Of a stretch of 6,201 nt of DNA, positions 1 through 6,006 are shown piece after piece. Every line of letters starts with the position of its first letter. The first letter of the stretch is position 1. A model generated the notes under the pieces. That model made no database searches. It was given only the letters and a program-made list of their open reading frames with translations, and was not told where the DNA came from. The DNA lies in assembly GCA_027023915.1 (NCBI GenBank), contig JALVUB010000201.1, forward strand, positions 1 to 6,201. Direction: 5' to 3'. Position numbers and translations under genes: made by a program. This DNA comes from Sedimenticola sp. Its GTDB lineage: Bacteria; Pseudomonadota; Gammaproteobacteria; Chromatiales; Chromatiaceae.

Positions 1-117
1 CCACAGCCCCACGAGGACCAGCGCCGAGACGGCTGCGGCCAGGAAAAAGGGGCGGAAACCCAGGGCGAATAGTGGAAAAGGTGCCGGACGTTGCAGCGGA
101 GGTTCTCCAATCTTCAC
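1..117 (-). CDS. nnrS: NnrS family protein, N-terminal fragment (runs off the window)
   Basis: Reading the minus strand from a GTG at 117 gives 39 residues without a stop up to the window edge. They begin MKIGEPPLQRPAPFPLFALG and continue F-R-P-F-F-L-A-A-A before a hydrophobic stretch that looks like the first membrane helix. The L-F-A-L-G-F-R-P-F-F-L block (residues 16-26) is characteristic of the N-terminus of NnrS, a polytopic haem- and copper-containing inner-membrane protein linked to the nitric oxide response in denitrifiers. A GGAG Shine-Dalgarno sequence lies 7 nt upstream of the GTG and supports this start. The gene is divergent from ubiT and shares a 137-bp intergenic region with a candidate FNR/Dnr box. 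Only the N-terminus is visible, so the family call rests on this one motif, and integrity of the rest is unknown. Confidence 0.75.
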   Translation of the reverse strand, partial: MKIGEPPLQRPAPFPLFALGFRPFFLAAAVSALVLVGLW

Positions 118-124
118 TCGGTTT

Positions 125-128
125 CTCC
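125..128 (-). promoter_or_regulatory. Ribosome binding site of the nnrS-like gene
   Basis: On the minus strand GGAG is followed by 7 nt and then the GTG start at 117-115. This well-spaced site decides the start of the fragment, because no ATG fits the conserved N-terminal motif. Confidence 0.6.
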
Positions 129-152
129 AGGAAAAGCCTGTATTGTCAAAAC

Positions 153-158
153 CTTATA
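153..158 (-). promoter_or_regulatory. Candidate -10 element for the nnrS-like gene
   Basis: The minus strand reads TATAAG here (158 to 153), 4-5 of 6 positions like TATAAT. Its centre lies 32 bp from the centre of the TTGA-N6-TCAA box. The inferred transcription start near 146 puts the box at about -41.5, the usual place for a class II FNR/CRP-type activator, and leaves a leader of about 29 nt before the GTG. There is no good -35 hexamer at the usual spacing, which fits an activator-dependent promoter. This is inferred from spacing alone. Confidence 0.5.
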
Positions 159-180
159 GAAAACCCAAAAACCCTCTTCC

Positions 181-194
181 TTGACCTCCCTCAA
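181..194. promoter_or_regulatory. FNR/Anr/Dnr-type operator in the nnrS-ubiT divergent region
   Basis: The sequence TTGACCTCCCTCAA is a perfect TTGA-N6-TCAA dyad. It matches the half-sites of the FNR/Anr/Dnr consensus TTGAT-N4-ATCAA and differs only at the inner base of each half. It lies almost exactly midway between the two divergent genes. Minus-strand and plus-strand -10-like hexamers sit 32 and 33 bp from its centre, so one bound dimer could activate in both directions from about -41.5. The genes it would control, an NO-linked membrane protein and an oxygen-independent quinone biosynthesis factor, are expected targets of such a regulator. Which family member (FNR, Anr or Dnr/NnrR) binds cannot be told from the site. 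Confidence 0.65.
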
Positions 195-217
195 AAGGCC
201 AACCCTGCGCCCAATGG

Positions 218-223
218 CATAAT
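218..223 (+). promoter_or_regulatory. Candidate -10 element for ubiT
   Basis: CATAAT matches TATAAT at 5 of 6 positions and is centred 33 bp downstream of the operator centre. The inferred start of transcription is near 229-230, placing the operator at about -41.5 to -42 and giving a short leader of about 25 nt before the ATG at 255. No -35 hexamer is evident, consistent with activation from the box. Confidence 0.5.
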
Positions 224-254
224 TCGCACCAAACTCCATGGCGACCTTGCGATC

Positions 255-716
255 ATGCCACTGTCCAGACTCCCCCTTCCCCCGCCTCCGCCGGGGAAAT
301 TGCTACAGCTCCCGGGGCGCCTGCTGCCACCGGGCGTTCACGCCACCGGCCTGGCATTCCTGCTCAACCGCCTTTTCGCCGGGCCGCTGGCGCGGGACGA
401 GCTCTGGTTTCTGCGGAACAGGGTGCTACAGGTGGAGGTGACCGACCTGGCACTGGATTACCGCATCACTCTCCGGCAAGGCCGCCTGACCGCCGCCTCT
501 CCTGCCCGCCGGCCCGACGTACGCTTCGGCGGCACCCTCCGCGAGTTCCTGGTGCTGACCCTGGGCAAGGAAGATCCCGACACTCTCTTCTTCCAGCGAA
601 GGCTCCAGCTTGAGGGCGACACCGAGCTGGGGTTGGAGATCAAAAACTTTCTCTACTCGCTGGAACAGGGACTGCTGCCGGCGCCGCTGGAGCGGCTGCT
701 GACGCAACTTGTCTGA
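255..716 (+). CDS. ubiT: UbiT-like SCP2-domain protein, anaerobic ubiquinone biosynthesis accessory factor
   Basis: The product of 153 residues is an SCP2 sterol-carrier-like lipid-binding protein of the UbiT (YhbT) family. UbiT works with UbiU and UbiV in oxygen-independent ubiquinone biosynthesis and is thought to bind prenylated intermediates, taking the role UbiJ has in air. The key evidence is the segment at residues 106-126, E-D-P-D-T-L-F-F-Q-R-R-L-x-L-E-G-D-T-E-L-G, nearly the same as in E. coli UbiT, followed by an I-K-N-x-x-x-x-x-E helix. The N-terminus is proline-rich (residues 7-13). I chose the ATG at 255: it gives a length close to the family (E. coli about 174, slightly longer at the C-terminus), whereas the open frame upstream back to 72 would run through the operator and promoter. 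The Shine-Dalgarno signal is weak. The 3' end overlaps the glycerate kinase gene by 8 nt, suggesting one transcript. ubiU and ubiV are not in the window. Confidence 0.87.
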   Translation: MPLSRLPLPPPPPGKLLQLPGRLLPPGVHATGLAFLLNRLFAGPLARDELWFLRNRVLQVEVTDLALDYRITLRQGRLTAASPARRPDVRFGGTLREFLVLTLGKEDPDTLFFQRRLQLEGDTELGLEIKNFLYSLEQGLLPAPLERLLTQLV

Positions 717-1665
717 AGCCAAACCTTCCATCCTGCTCGCCCCCGACAGCTTCAAGGGCAGCCTTTCCGCCCGGCGCTTCTGCGAGGTGGCCGGCGCCGC
801 CATCGAAATGGCCCTCGCCTCCGGCTTCACCCTGCTGCCCGGCGATGAACGCCGCCCGCTGGAAACGACCAGCCACGGCACCGGCGAGCTGCTGGCCCAT
901 GCCCTGCGCGCCGGCATGCGGCGGGTGGTGGTCTTTCTCGGCGGCAGCGCCACCACCGACGCCGGCACCGGCTGCCTTGCCGCCCTCGGATTCCGCTTCC
1001 TCGACCGGCACGGCCGGCCGCTGCCACCCGGCGGTGGCGCGCTGGAGCGGCTGGCCCGTATCGAGGTCCCGGAACTGCCGCTGGAAAATGTGGAGCTGCT
1101 GGGCGCCACCGATGTCACCACCCCGCTCCACGGCCCGCGGGGCGCGGCCCGGCTGTTCGCTCCACAAAAAGGCGCCACGCCGGAACAGGTGGAACGACTG
1201 GAACGCGGCCTGCGCCGCTTCGCCAAAGTGGTGGAACAAACGCTGGGCCTGGCGGTGGCCCAGGTGCCGGGCGCCGGCGCTGCGGGCGGGCTGGGCGCCG
1301 GCCTCCTGCTTCTGGGCGCCCGCCTGGTACGCGGCTTCGAGCTGGTGGCGGAACTCACCGGCTTCGAGGAACATTTCCACCAGCACCCGATCGACCTCGT
1401 GATCACCGGCGAAGGCCGTCTCGACGAACAGAGCCGCCACGGCAAAGTGCCGGTGGCGGTGGCCCGCATCGCCGCCCGTCACGGCGTGCCCGTGGCGGCA
1501 GTGGCCGGCCAGATCACGCTCGACCACGCCGGCCTTCAGGCGCTGGGTTTGCACGCCGCCCGCTCCCTCGTCGATGAAAAGACCACCCCGGAGATGGCCC
1601 TACGCGATCCCGAAACCGCGCTGACGCGGGCCGTTGTCCGGCTGGTGGAAAAATGGCGGGGCTGA
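709..1665 (+). CDS. Glycerate 2-kinase (GlxK/GarK family) with an apparent internal deletion
   Basis: Members of this family phosphorylate D-glycerate to 2-phosphoglycerate with ATP in the cytosol, feeding glyoxylate, glycerate or serine carbon into glycolysis. Family blocks seen in order are L-A-P-D-S-F-K-G-S-L-S-A (residues 10-21), T-T-S-H-G-T-G-E-L (53-61), L-G-G-S-A-T-T-D-A-G-T-G (77-88), T-D-V-T-T-P-L (134-140), F-A-P-Q-K-G-A (150-156), V-P-G-A-G-A-A-G-G (186-194) and I-T-G-E-G-R-L-D-x-Q-S-x-x-G-K-V-P (232-248). At 318 residues it is about 60 shorter than the usual 375-385. The loss is internal: near residues 29-33 the sequence jumps from the first helix (C-E-V-A-G-A-A) straight to I-E-M-A-L-A-S-G, skipping the part that holds P-x-A-D-G-G-E-G in relatives. 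The frame is kept. TTG at 709 is the only usable start, since a stop lies at 700-702 in frame, and it overlaps the ubiT stop, so translation is probably coupled. Activity is doubtful without the missing block. Confidence 0.85.
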   Translation: MSEAKPSILLAPDSFKGSLSARRFCEVAGAAIEMALASGFTLLPGDERRPLETTSHGTGELLAHALRAGMRRVVVFLGGSATTDAGTGCLAALGFRFLDRHGRPLPPGGGALERLARIEVPELPLENVELLGATDVTTPLHGPRGAARLFAPQKGATPEQVERLERGLRRFAKVVEQTLGLAVAQVPGAGAAGGLGAGLLLLGARLVRGFELVAELTGFEEHFHQHPIDLVITGEGRLDEQSRHGKVPVAVARIAARHGVPVAAVAGQITLDHAGLQALGLHAARSLVDEKTTPEMALRDPETALTRAVVRLVEKWRG

Positions 1666-1692
1666 GTATCCTCGGCATGTCGGGCTTCAGCC

Positions 1693-1716
1693 TGCCATAC
1701 CGGGATGGCAATTTTT
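1693..1716 (+). terminator. Rho-independent terminator after the glycerate kinase gene
   Basis: A 6-bp stem (TGCCAT at 1693-1698 with ATGGCA at 1705-1710) encloses a 6-nt loop, ACCGGG, and is followed by A and five T residues. It starts 28 nt after the glycerate kinase stop codon. The stem is short and only half GC, so its strength is uncertain. The insertion sequence begins directly after the T-tract. Confidence 0.5.
1714..1716. repeat. Possible target site duplication TTT, left copy
   Basis: TTT immediately outside the left inverted repeat matches TTT at 2826-2828 outside the right repeat. Three bases is within the 2-4 bp usual for IS30-type elements. The left copy is part of a five-T run, so the match is weak evidence. 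Confidence 0.35.
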
Positions 1717-1749
1717 CTCTGCCTGAATTCAACCAATAACTGCAACACC
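1717..1749. repeat. IS30-family inverted repeat, left
   Basis: Compared with the reverse complement of 2793-2825, 27 of 33 positions agree by eye. The identical blocks are GCCTGAATTCA (1721-1731), AATAAC (1735-1740) and GCAAC (1742-1746). It ends 3 nt short of the transposase stop codon, the usual arrangement in compact elements. Confidence 0.8.
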
Positions 1750-1752
1750 GCC

Positions 1753-2727
1753 CTATGTAGCATCCTGTCCATATAGTCCTTCGCAAAACACCTCAATCGG
1801 CGCCCGGTAGCCAAGCCGTTTCCTCGGTCGCATGTTCAGTTTGCGCTCCACTTCCGCAATCTCCTCGTCTGTCACCTGATCGAAGTCCGTCCCCTTCGGA
1901 AAGTACTGCCGGATCAGGCCATTCGTGTTCTCGTTCGTCCCACGTTCCCAGCTATGGTACGGCCGGGCGAAGTACACGTCGCACCCCAGCGCCTCGGCGA
2001 TCTGTTTGTGGTAGGCGAACTCCTTGCCGTTGTCGAAAGTGATGGTCTCCACAACCTCGGCAACTGCGCCCAAACCCTTCGTGACCGCCGCTGCGGTCTG
2101 CTCTGCCGTCGCCCGCCCCACCTTCTGGATCACCACCTGCCGACTCTTTCGCTCCACCAGGGCCACCAGGGCGGATCGCCCTTTGCCCCGGATGGTATCG
2201 CCCTCCCAGTCACCGATACGAGCGCGTTCGTCCACCACCGACGGCCGCTCCTCGATGCCCACCCGGTCGATGATCCGACCCCGCCGCTCCTGGCTTCCGT
2301 AGCGCTTCCGATAGCGTTTCCTCTGATGACGAAGGTGCCGGTACAGCTCACCTCCTGCTGCCTTGTCCCGCTCAATGTGCCGGTAGATCCATTCGTGGCT
2401 GACCAGGGGATAGCCCATGGCCCTTGCCGATCCTGCAATCTGCTCAGGGCTCCAGTCCTCCCTCAGCCGCTCTTCTACCCAGGCAATCAGTGCCGGAATC
2501 CGCTTGTGGAACTTGCGGGCCTCTCGTCGTCGCTTGTCCGCGATCCGCTGTGCCCGTTCCGCGGCATAGCCGTCCACCCCCTGGTTGCGCCGCAGCTCGC
2601 GGCTGATGGTACTGGGCGACCGGCCCAGTTCCCGTGCGATCTGTCGTTGCGCGTGGCCCAGCCGCTTGAGTGCCGAAATCTGGTATCGTTCCTCCTGAGT
2701 CAGTTGCCTGTAGTGCCTCATGTGCAT
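1753..2727 (-). CDS. IS30-family DDE transposase
   Basis: The 324-residue product has the full IS30 layout. An N-terminal helix-turn-helix region spans about residues 8-50 (L-T-Q-E-E-R-Y-Q-I, then R-Q-I-A-R-E-L-G-R-S-P-S-T-I-S-R-E-L-R-R-N), the part that binds the element ends. A basic linker with W-S-P-E-Q-I-A-G follows at 92-99. The RNase H-like catalytic core has G-D-W-E-G-D at 172-177 (first Asp D173 or D177), T-F-D-N-G-K-E-F with D232, and E-R-G-T-N-E-N with E266, giving the D-33-E spacing. The tail R-P-R-K-R-L-G-Y-R-A-P-I-E-V-F is typical of the family. Length is normal and no frameshift is seen, so it is probably active. Translation may start at the second ATG (2721), where AGG lies 7 nt upstream, rather than at 2727, where it is only 1-2 nt away; this changes two residues. 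It cuts and joins its own ends by transposition. Confidence 0.95.
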   Translation of the reverse strand: MHMRHYRQLTQEERYQISALKRLGHAQRQIARELGRSPSTISRELRRNQGVDGYAAERAQRIADKRRREARKFHKRIPALIAWVEERLREDWSPEQIAGSARAMGYPLVSHEWIYRHIERDKAAGGELYRHLRHQRKRYRKRYGSQERRGRIIDRVGIEERPSVVDERARIGDWEGDTIRGKGRSALVALVERKSRQVVIQKVGRATAEQTAAAVTKGLGAVAEVVETITFDNGKEFAYHKQIAEALGCDVYFARPYHSWERGTNENTNGLIRQYFPKGTDFDQVTDEEIAEVERKLNMRPRKRLGYRAPIEVFCEGLYGQDAT

Positions 2728-2757
2728 GCCTGTCTGGGTTTGGGGTCAGAGCCACCC

Positions 2758-2763
2758 ATTCTA
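2758..2763 (-). promoter_or_regulatory. Weak candidate transposase promoter (-10 TAGAAT)
   Basis: On the minus strand TAGAAT (2763 to 2758) lies about 30 nt upstream of the transposase start and inside the right end of the element. A poor -35 match, TGAAGA, lies 17 bp upstream, next to the inverted repeat. The -10 resembles the consensus at 5 of 6 positions; the rest is weak. Confidence 0.3.
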
Positions 2764-2792
2764 GGCGGCAACTGACTCCCTCTTCAGCTTCA

Positions 2793-2825
2793 GGCGTTGC
2801 GGTTATTCTGTGAATTCAGGCGGAG
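2793..2825. repeat. IS30-family inverted repeat, right
   Basis: This is the reverse-complement partner of 1717-1749. The shared outer block reads TGAATTCAGGC on the plus strand at 2811-2821. Differences from the left repeat are clustered at 2808-2810, with single changes at 2822, 2801 and 2795. It lies upstream of the transposase gene. Confidence 0.8.
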
Positions 2826-2828
2826 TTT
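2826..2828. repeat. Possible target site duplication TTT, right copy
   Basis: Direct partner of the TTT at 1714-1716. Removing the element and one copy would restore the T-tract of the glycerate kinase terminator, joined to CTAGCGAGAC before the helicase stop codon. Confidence 0.35.
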
Positions 2829-2865
2829 CTAGCGAGACTCGTGCGAACCACCCGAAAACAGCTAA

Positions 2866-5800
2866 TCACCCCTGTTTATATTGATCAAGAAAAGAGCGAG
2901 GGCTGATGGTTTGTAATTTGGTTTCGTCAATGAAATTAAAATGTGGCAGGCCAGCCCACAGGGTGCGATCGCCTACTATAAAGCAACGCAGCCGAGCACG
3001 AGTGAGAGCCACGTTGAGTAAATTGGGCTTACTTGCTACCCAGCGTGCAGAACCTTTAGTCCTCTGATCGCAACCGAGCACCAGCCAGACAACAAGACTT
3101 TCTTTGCCCTGAAACGTATGGACCGTACCCACGTGACGCTCCACCCACGCCTTGCCAACCCCCACTTTGACCAACCTCTCCTTCAACGATTTGGCAATGC
3201 GCCGGAAAGGGGTAATCACAAAGAGCGGTGGATCGCTATCAACGGCTTGACGCCACCGCTGGAGGGCGGAGACCACTAACTCAACTTGTTCCTCCACCAA
3301 CTGGCGATCACGGGTTGACCCGCCGAGCTGGACCCAACTGCTAGGCAGCAGCTCGAGCCCGCCGATTTCGGAAGATGCAGGTGCCTCAGTGGCCTGGACC
3401 ATCTTGCCTTGGTAGGCGATCTCATTGGCCAGACTGAACATGGGATCGAGACATCGACGGTGAACCCGCAGCGGTGCGCCTAGCCACTGGCGTGCCTCGC
3501 TCTCTCCAATCGAAGCACCGTAGGGATTGGCGGCATCGGCCAGAACCTGGGCCGATACCTGATGGGGAGAAACATGCTGGTCCTGCCCAACTTCATTGAC
3601 ATTCATCAGGGCTTCGACCAAACCGGCGGGCACCGTGAACACCGGCTCGATCTGTAAAGGATCGCCTACCACCACGGCCCGGCGGGCACGCCACAAGGCG
3701 CCCACCACCGTCTGCGGAGGCGCCTGACCAGCTTCGTCGATCAGCACCCAACCCAGATCACCCTCTTTCAGCTGCCTGAACTGGGTGGCAACGGACGCCA
3801 GGGTGCTAGAGACCACCGGCACGATCATGAACAGGGTTTGCCATAACGTCAGCGCCTGTTCCCGACCGAGCCGGGGATGACCGTCGAGCAGGTCTTTGAG
3901 GCCGAACAGATTTGGAATCAGCACCGACTTGGCCTCTGTTAGCCAGGCCTCGTGCAGAGCCAGCGCTGAAGCAAAAAGTTCGGCACGAAGACGGTCCAGA
4001 GTCGGATCACGCCACAATCCCTCGATCTGCCACTGCGCCTGTTCCAGTTCATCCAGAGAAGCAGGCACCAAAACCGGCGGCAACTCCTGCTCCAGCGCTT
4101 CGAGGGCTTTGTCGCCGCCGGCCTTGCGGATCAGGGTATCGAGCCGGGCGTGTGCATTGATCGATCTGCGAATCAACCTTTGCCGATGGTCGTCGAGTTC
4201 TTTTCGCCGGTTGCGAAGATCACGCCAGGCCGCACGCCCTTCGGCGGTGAACCAACGACGCCAGAAGGGTGGCTTCAGCGCTTTGAGCAGGTTCAGCCGT
4301 TCATCCAGACGCCCGATGGCCGACTCGATATTTTCGATCTCCTTGCGCAACAGATGGTGTTCCACCTGTCGCTCTCGATCCTGGCGCCGGGCTTCCACCC
4401 GGGCCTTGAGCTTGAGAAAACGCGCTCGCGCCCTGGCAAAATCGAGTTGGCCCTGGTTGTTGCGCAGCCATTCATAAAGCGTCTGATGAAGCGCCGGATC
4501 ATAGCCAGGAGCCGGTGACTCGGCATTGGCGCCGGACTCGAACAGCAGATTGTCTTTGAACCGCCTGCGGTTTTCCTTTCGGCCCAACACAGCGGCTGCC
4601 AGACCCCAGGGGGTTTCATCCGAATCGAGGTTTTTGTAACGACCGTTGGGTTTTCTGGCTGCCACATTGATAGCGACCGGACGCAAATAGTTCAGTTCGG
4701 GCGCGCCATCGGAGGCGCGCCAGCTCCGCCGCCCCAAAGCCGCGGCTTGCGGCAGCTCACGGGAGATGTTTTCCACCGCCGTGTTGTTGTAGGAGACCAC
4801 CAGAATTTCATGGCCACAGAGTTCGGGGCGTAATCGCACCAATTCGGAAACCTGCCCACTGGCAGAGAGGTGGGTGATGGTGCCTTTGGCGAAAGCGTCG
4901 TTGGCCTTTTCATAACCGGCCAACACATTTCCCCTTTCCACCACGATGTCGGCGATCAAATCGCGCAGCAGAGTGGTCTTGCCGGTGCCGGGTGGCCCGT
5001 TGATGGAAAAAAGCCCCGGCCGTTCACGCAAGCGTTTCAAAGCCATGTTGACGGCGAACTGCTGCATCAGGCTGAGCGCATGGTGGTCTTCCGCCGGCCA
5101 GCGCCCCAGGGGCAAAGAGGTCGGCCACAGTGTTTGATAGAGCTTTTTTCGGCCGTCCGGCGTGTAGAGATCGATGGCGCCCCGGGGGTCAATTGGTTCC
5201 AGATAGGCGCCAAGGGCGGTATCGCCAGGGCGGTAACGCGTCTCGATCCTGGCTAGATCCTGGGCATAGAAGCTGTTGAGAATGTCGACTTCCATGTCGT
5301 CATCTTCTTCGGAACACGGCGCCTCCTGCGCGCGCGCACCCACCCTCTTTCTTTTCGATGCCTTGCGAAACATCGGTTGGATGGCAACCAAACGGTGTTG
5401 CCGCTCCTGGCCAGGCGGCGCGCCCCCGCACCACTGTTCCAACAGCTCCACCAGCCGCAGTATCTCGTTGGGGCTCAGTGGCGGCGGATCCTGGTCGGGC
5501 AAGATGCGCGGCTTGCGGAAACCTTCGCACAAGGCTTTCAAATTCGCTTCGGCGGTTAGCCAGGCCTGGAATTCGAGCCGCGCCGGATGGCCCGCTTTCT
5601 CCAGTTGCCCCAACGCCCAGGGAAAGGTCGAAACCGAAACCCGATCCCATTTTGGCACGCCTTTTTCATCCAGATGTAAAAGCGCCATGCAGCTGGTCGT
5701 GCTCCGTGATCGGAGGCGCTGTTCAGTTTCGAGATCATCCGTACCGAATCTCAGAAGGGTCTGGACCCGCTTCTCCGCCGCCGCTGTTGAAAACAGCCCC

Positions 5801-6006
5801 AGATAAAGAGAAAAACCACTCACCACCTGCCCCTGGGGGGCGGGCCAGCTCCACAACGTTTTGCCAGTTTCCTGACCTGCAAGCTCCCGTTCGCCCATGA
5901 AACGATCGTGATCGGTCCGGCGCTCGTCATAATTGAAAGGAATGAAAAACTCCACTTGGCGCCAGAAATCCAGGAGTCGCACTGGGTCGGGGATAGAAAC
6001 TTTCAT
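2866..6006 (-). CDS. Large superfamily 1 helicase (Upf1/DNA2-like, AAA_11/AAA_12 type) with coiled-coil insert
   Basis: The 1046-residue product is predicted to be a cytosolic ATP-driven nucleic acid translocase or helicase. From the ATG at 6006: residues 1-300 form an N-terminal region I do not recognise, with a basic K-R-K-R patch (218-221) and an acidic E-E-D-D-D patch (233-237). A Q-motif-like stretch with M-Q-Q-F-A-V-N is at 314-320. Walker A is G-P-P-G-T-G-K-T-T (337-345), motif Ia is S-Y-N-N-T-A-V-E-N (405-413), Walker B is L-I-D-E-A-G-Q-A (755-762), motif III is G-D-P-L-Q-I-E-P (781-788), motif IV is L-R-V-H-R-R (846-851), motif V is T-V-H-T-F-Q-G-K-E (961-969) and motif VI is N-V-A-L-T-R-A-R (998-1005). 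All catalytic motifs are intact. About 340 residues separate Ia from II, much of it (about 520-680) charged and coiled-coil-like. The frame is open upstream to the window edge, with a TTG at 6108, but those codons include several AGA and TTA unlike the body; ATG 6006, just before V-R-L-L-D-F-W, is preferred despite a weak ribosome site. No nuclease motif was seen. Biological role unknown; defence or repair is possible. Confidence 0.85.
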   Translation of the reverse strand: MKVSIPDPVRLLDFWRQVEFFIPFNYDERRTDHDRFMGERELAGQETGKTLWSWPAPQGQVVSGFSLYLGLFSTAAAEKRVQTLLRFGTDDLETEQRLRSRSTTSCMALLHLDEKGVPKWDRVSVSTFPWALGQLEKAGHPARLEFQAWLTAEANLKALCEGFRKPRILPDQDPPPLSPNEILRLVELLEQWCGGAPPGQERQHRLVAIQPMFRKASKRKRVGARAQEAPCSEEDDDMEVDILNSFYAQDLARIETRYRPGDTALGAYLEPIDPRGAIDLYTPDGRKKLYQTLWPTSLPLGRWPAEDHHALSLMQQFAVNMALKRLRERPGLFSINGPPGTGKTTLLRDLIADIVVERGNVLAGYEKANDAFAKGTITHLSASGQVSELVRLRPELCGHEILVVSYNNTAVENISRELPQAAALGRRSWRASDGAPELNYLRPVAINVAARKPNGRYKNLDSDETPWGLAAAVLGRKENRRRFKDNLLFESGANAESPAPGYDPALHQTLYEWLRNNQGQLDFARARARFLKLKARVEARRQDRERQVEHHLLRKEIENIESAIGRLDERLNLLKALKPPFWRRWFTAEGRAAWRDLRNRRKELDDHRQRLIRRSINAHARLDTLIRKAGGDKALEALEQELPPVLVPASLDELEQAQWQIEGLWRDPTLDRLRAELFASALALHEAWLTEAKSVLIPNLFGLKDLLDGHPRLGREQALTLWQTLFMIVPVVSSTLASVATQFRQLKEGDLGWVLIDEAGQAPPQTVVGALWRARRAVVVGDPLQIEPVFTVPAGLVEALMNVNEVGQDQHVSPHQVSAQVLADAANPYGASIGESEARQWLGAPLRVHRRCLDPMFSLANEIAYQGKMVQATEAPASSEIGGLELLPSSWVQLGGSTRDRQLVEEQVELVVSALQRWRQAVDSDPPLFVITPFRRIAKSLKERLVKVGVGKAWVERHVGTVHTFQGKESLVVWLVLGCDQRTKGSARWVASKPNLLNVALTRARLRCFIVGDRTLWAGLPHFNFIDETKLQTISPRSFLDQYKQG

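Larger units (their letters stand above)
1717..2825 (-). mobile_element. IS30-family insertion sequence, apparently complete
   Basis: This element of about 1.1 kb carries one transposase gene on the minus strand, bounded by imperfect inverted repeats at 1717-1749 and 2793-2825. Size, single DDE gene and repeat sequence fit the IS30 family; the inner A-A-x-x-G-C-A-A-C part of the repeats also resembles IS30 itself. The outermost 4 bp on each side are less certain, so the true ends may be 1721 and 2821. Using the outer limits, TTT flanks both sides (1714-1716 and 2826-2828), consistent with a 3-bp target duplication, though a T-tract makes this match cheap. The element lies between the convergent glycerate kinase and helicase genes and interrupts neither. 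The intact reading frame and ends suggest recent insertion. Confidence 0.85.

Noticed and set aside
144..149. TTGACA on the minus strand, a perfect -35 hexamer, near nnrS
   Set aside because: A -10 at 17 bp spacing would fall on the ribosome binding site at about 121-126, leaving no room for a leader; the TATAAG paired with the operator fits better.
72..254. N-terminal extension of the ubiT frame upstream of ATG 255
   Set aside because: It would cover the start of the divergent nnrS-like gene, the operator and the -10 element, and its residues do not resemble UbiT proteins.
238..441. Small overlapping frame starting at ATG 238, 17 nt before ubiT
   Set aside because: It overlaps ubiT in another frame, is rich in Cys, Arg and Ser as expected from reading GC-rich DNA out of frame, and has no ribosome site. 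It may be noise in the leader.
426..1554. Long antisense frames (347 and 304 codons) across the ubiT and glycerate kinase region
   Set aside because: They are mirror frames of GC-rich coding DNA, with low-complexity Arg/Ala/Gly/Ser composition and no family motif, while the plus strand encodes recognisable proteins.
1954..2775. Plus-strand frame of 273 codons opposite the transposase
   Set aside because: It lies wholly antisense to an intact, recognised DDE transposase and shows no domain of its own.
2829..2865. Possible terminator for the helicase gene or tRNA-like remnant (GGTTCG on the minus strand)
   Set aside because: No stem longer than about 4 bp with a normal loop and no T-tract on the minus strand; the tRNA resemblance is limited to a few bases.
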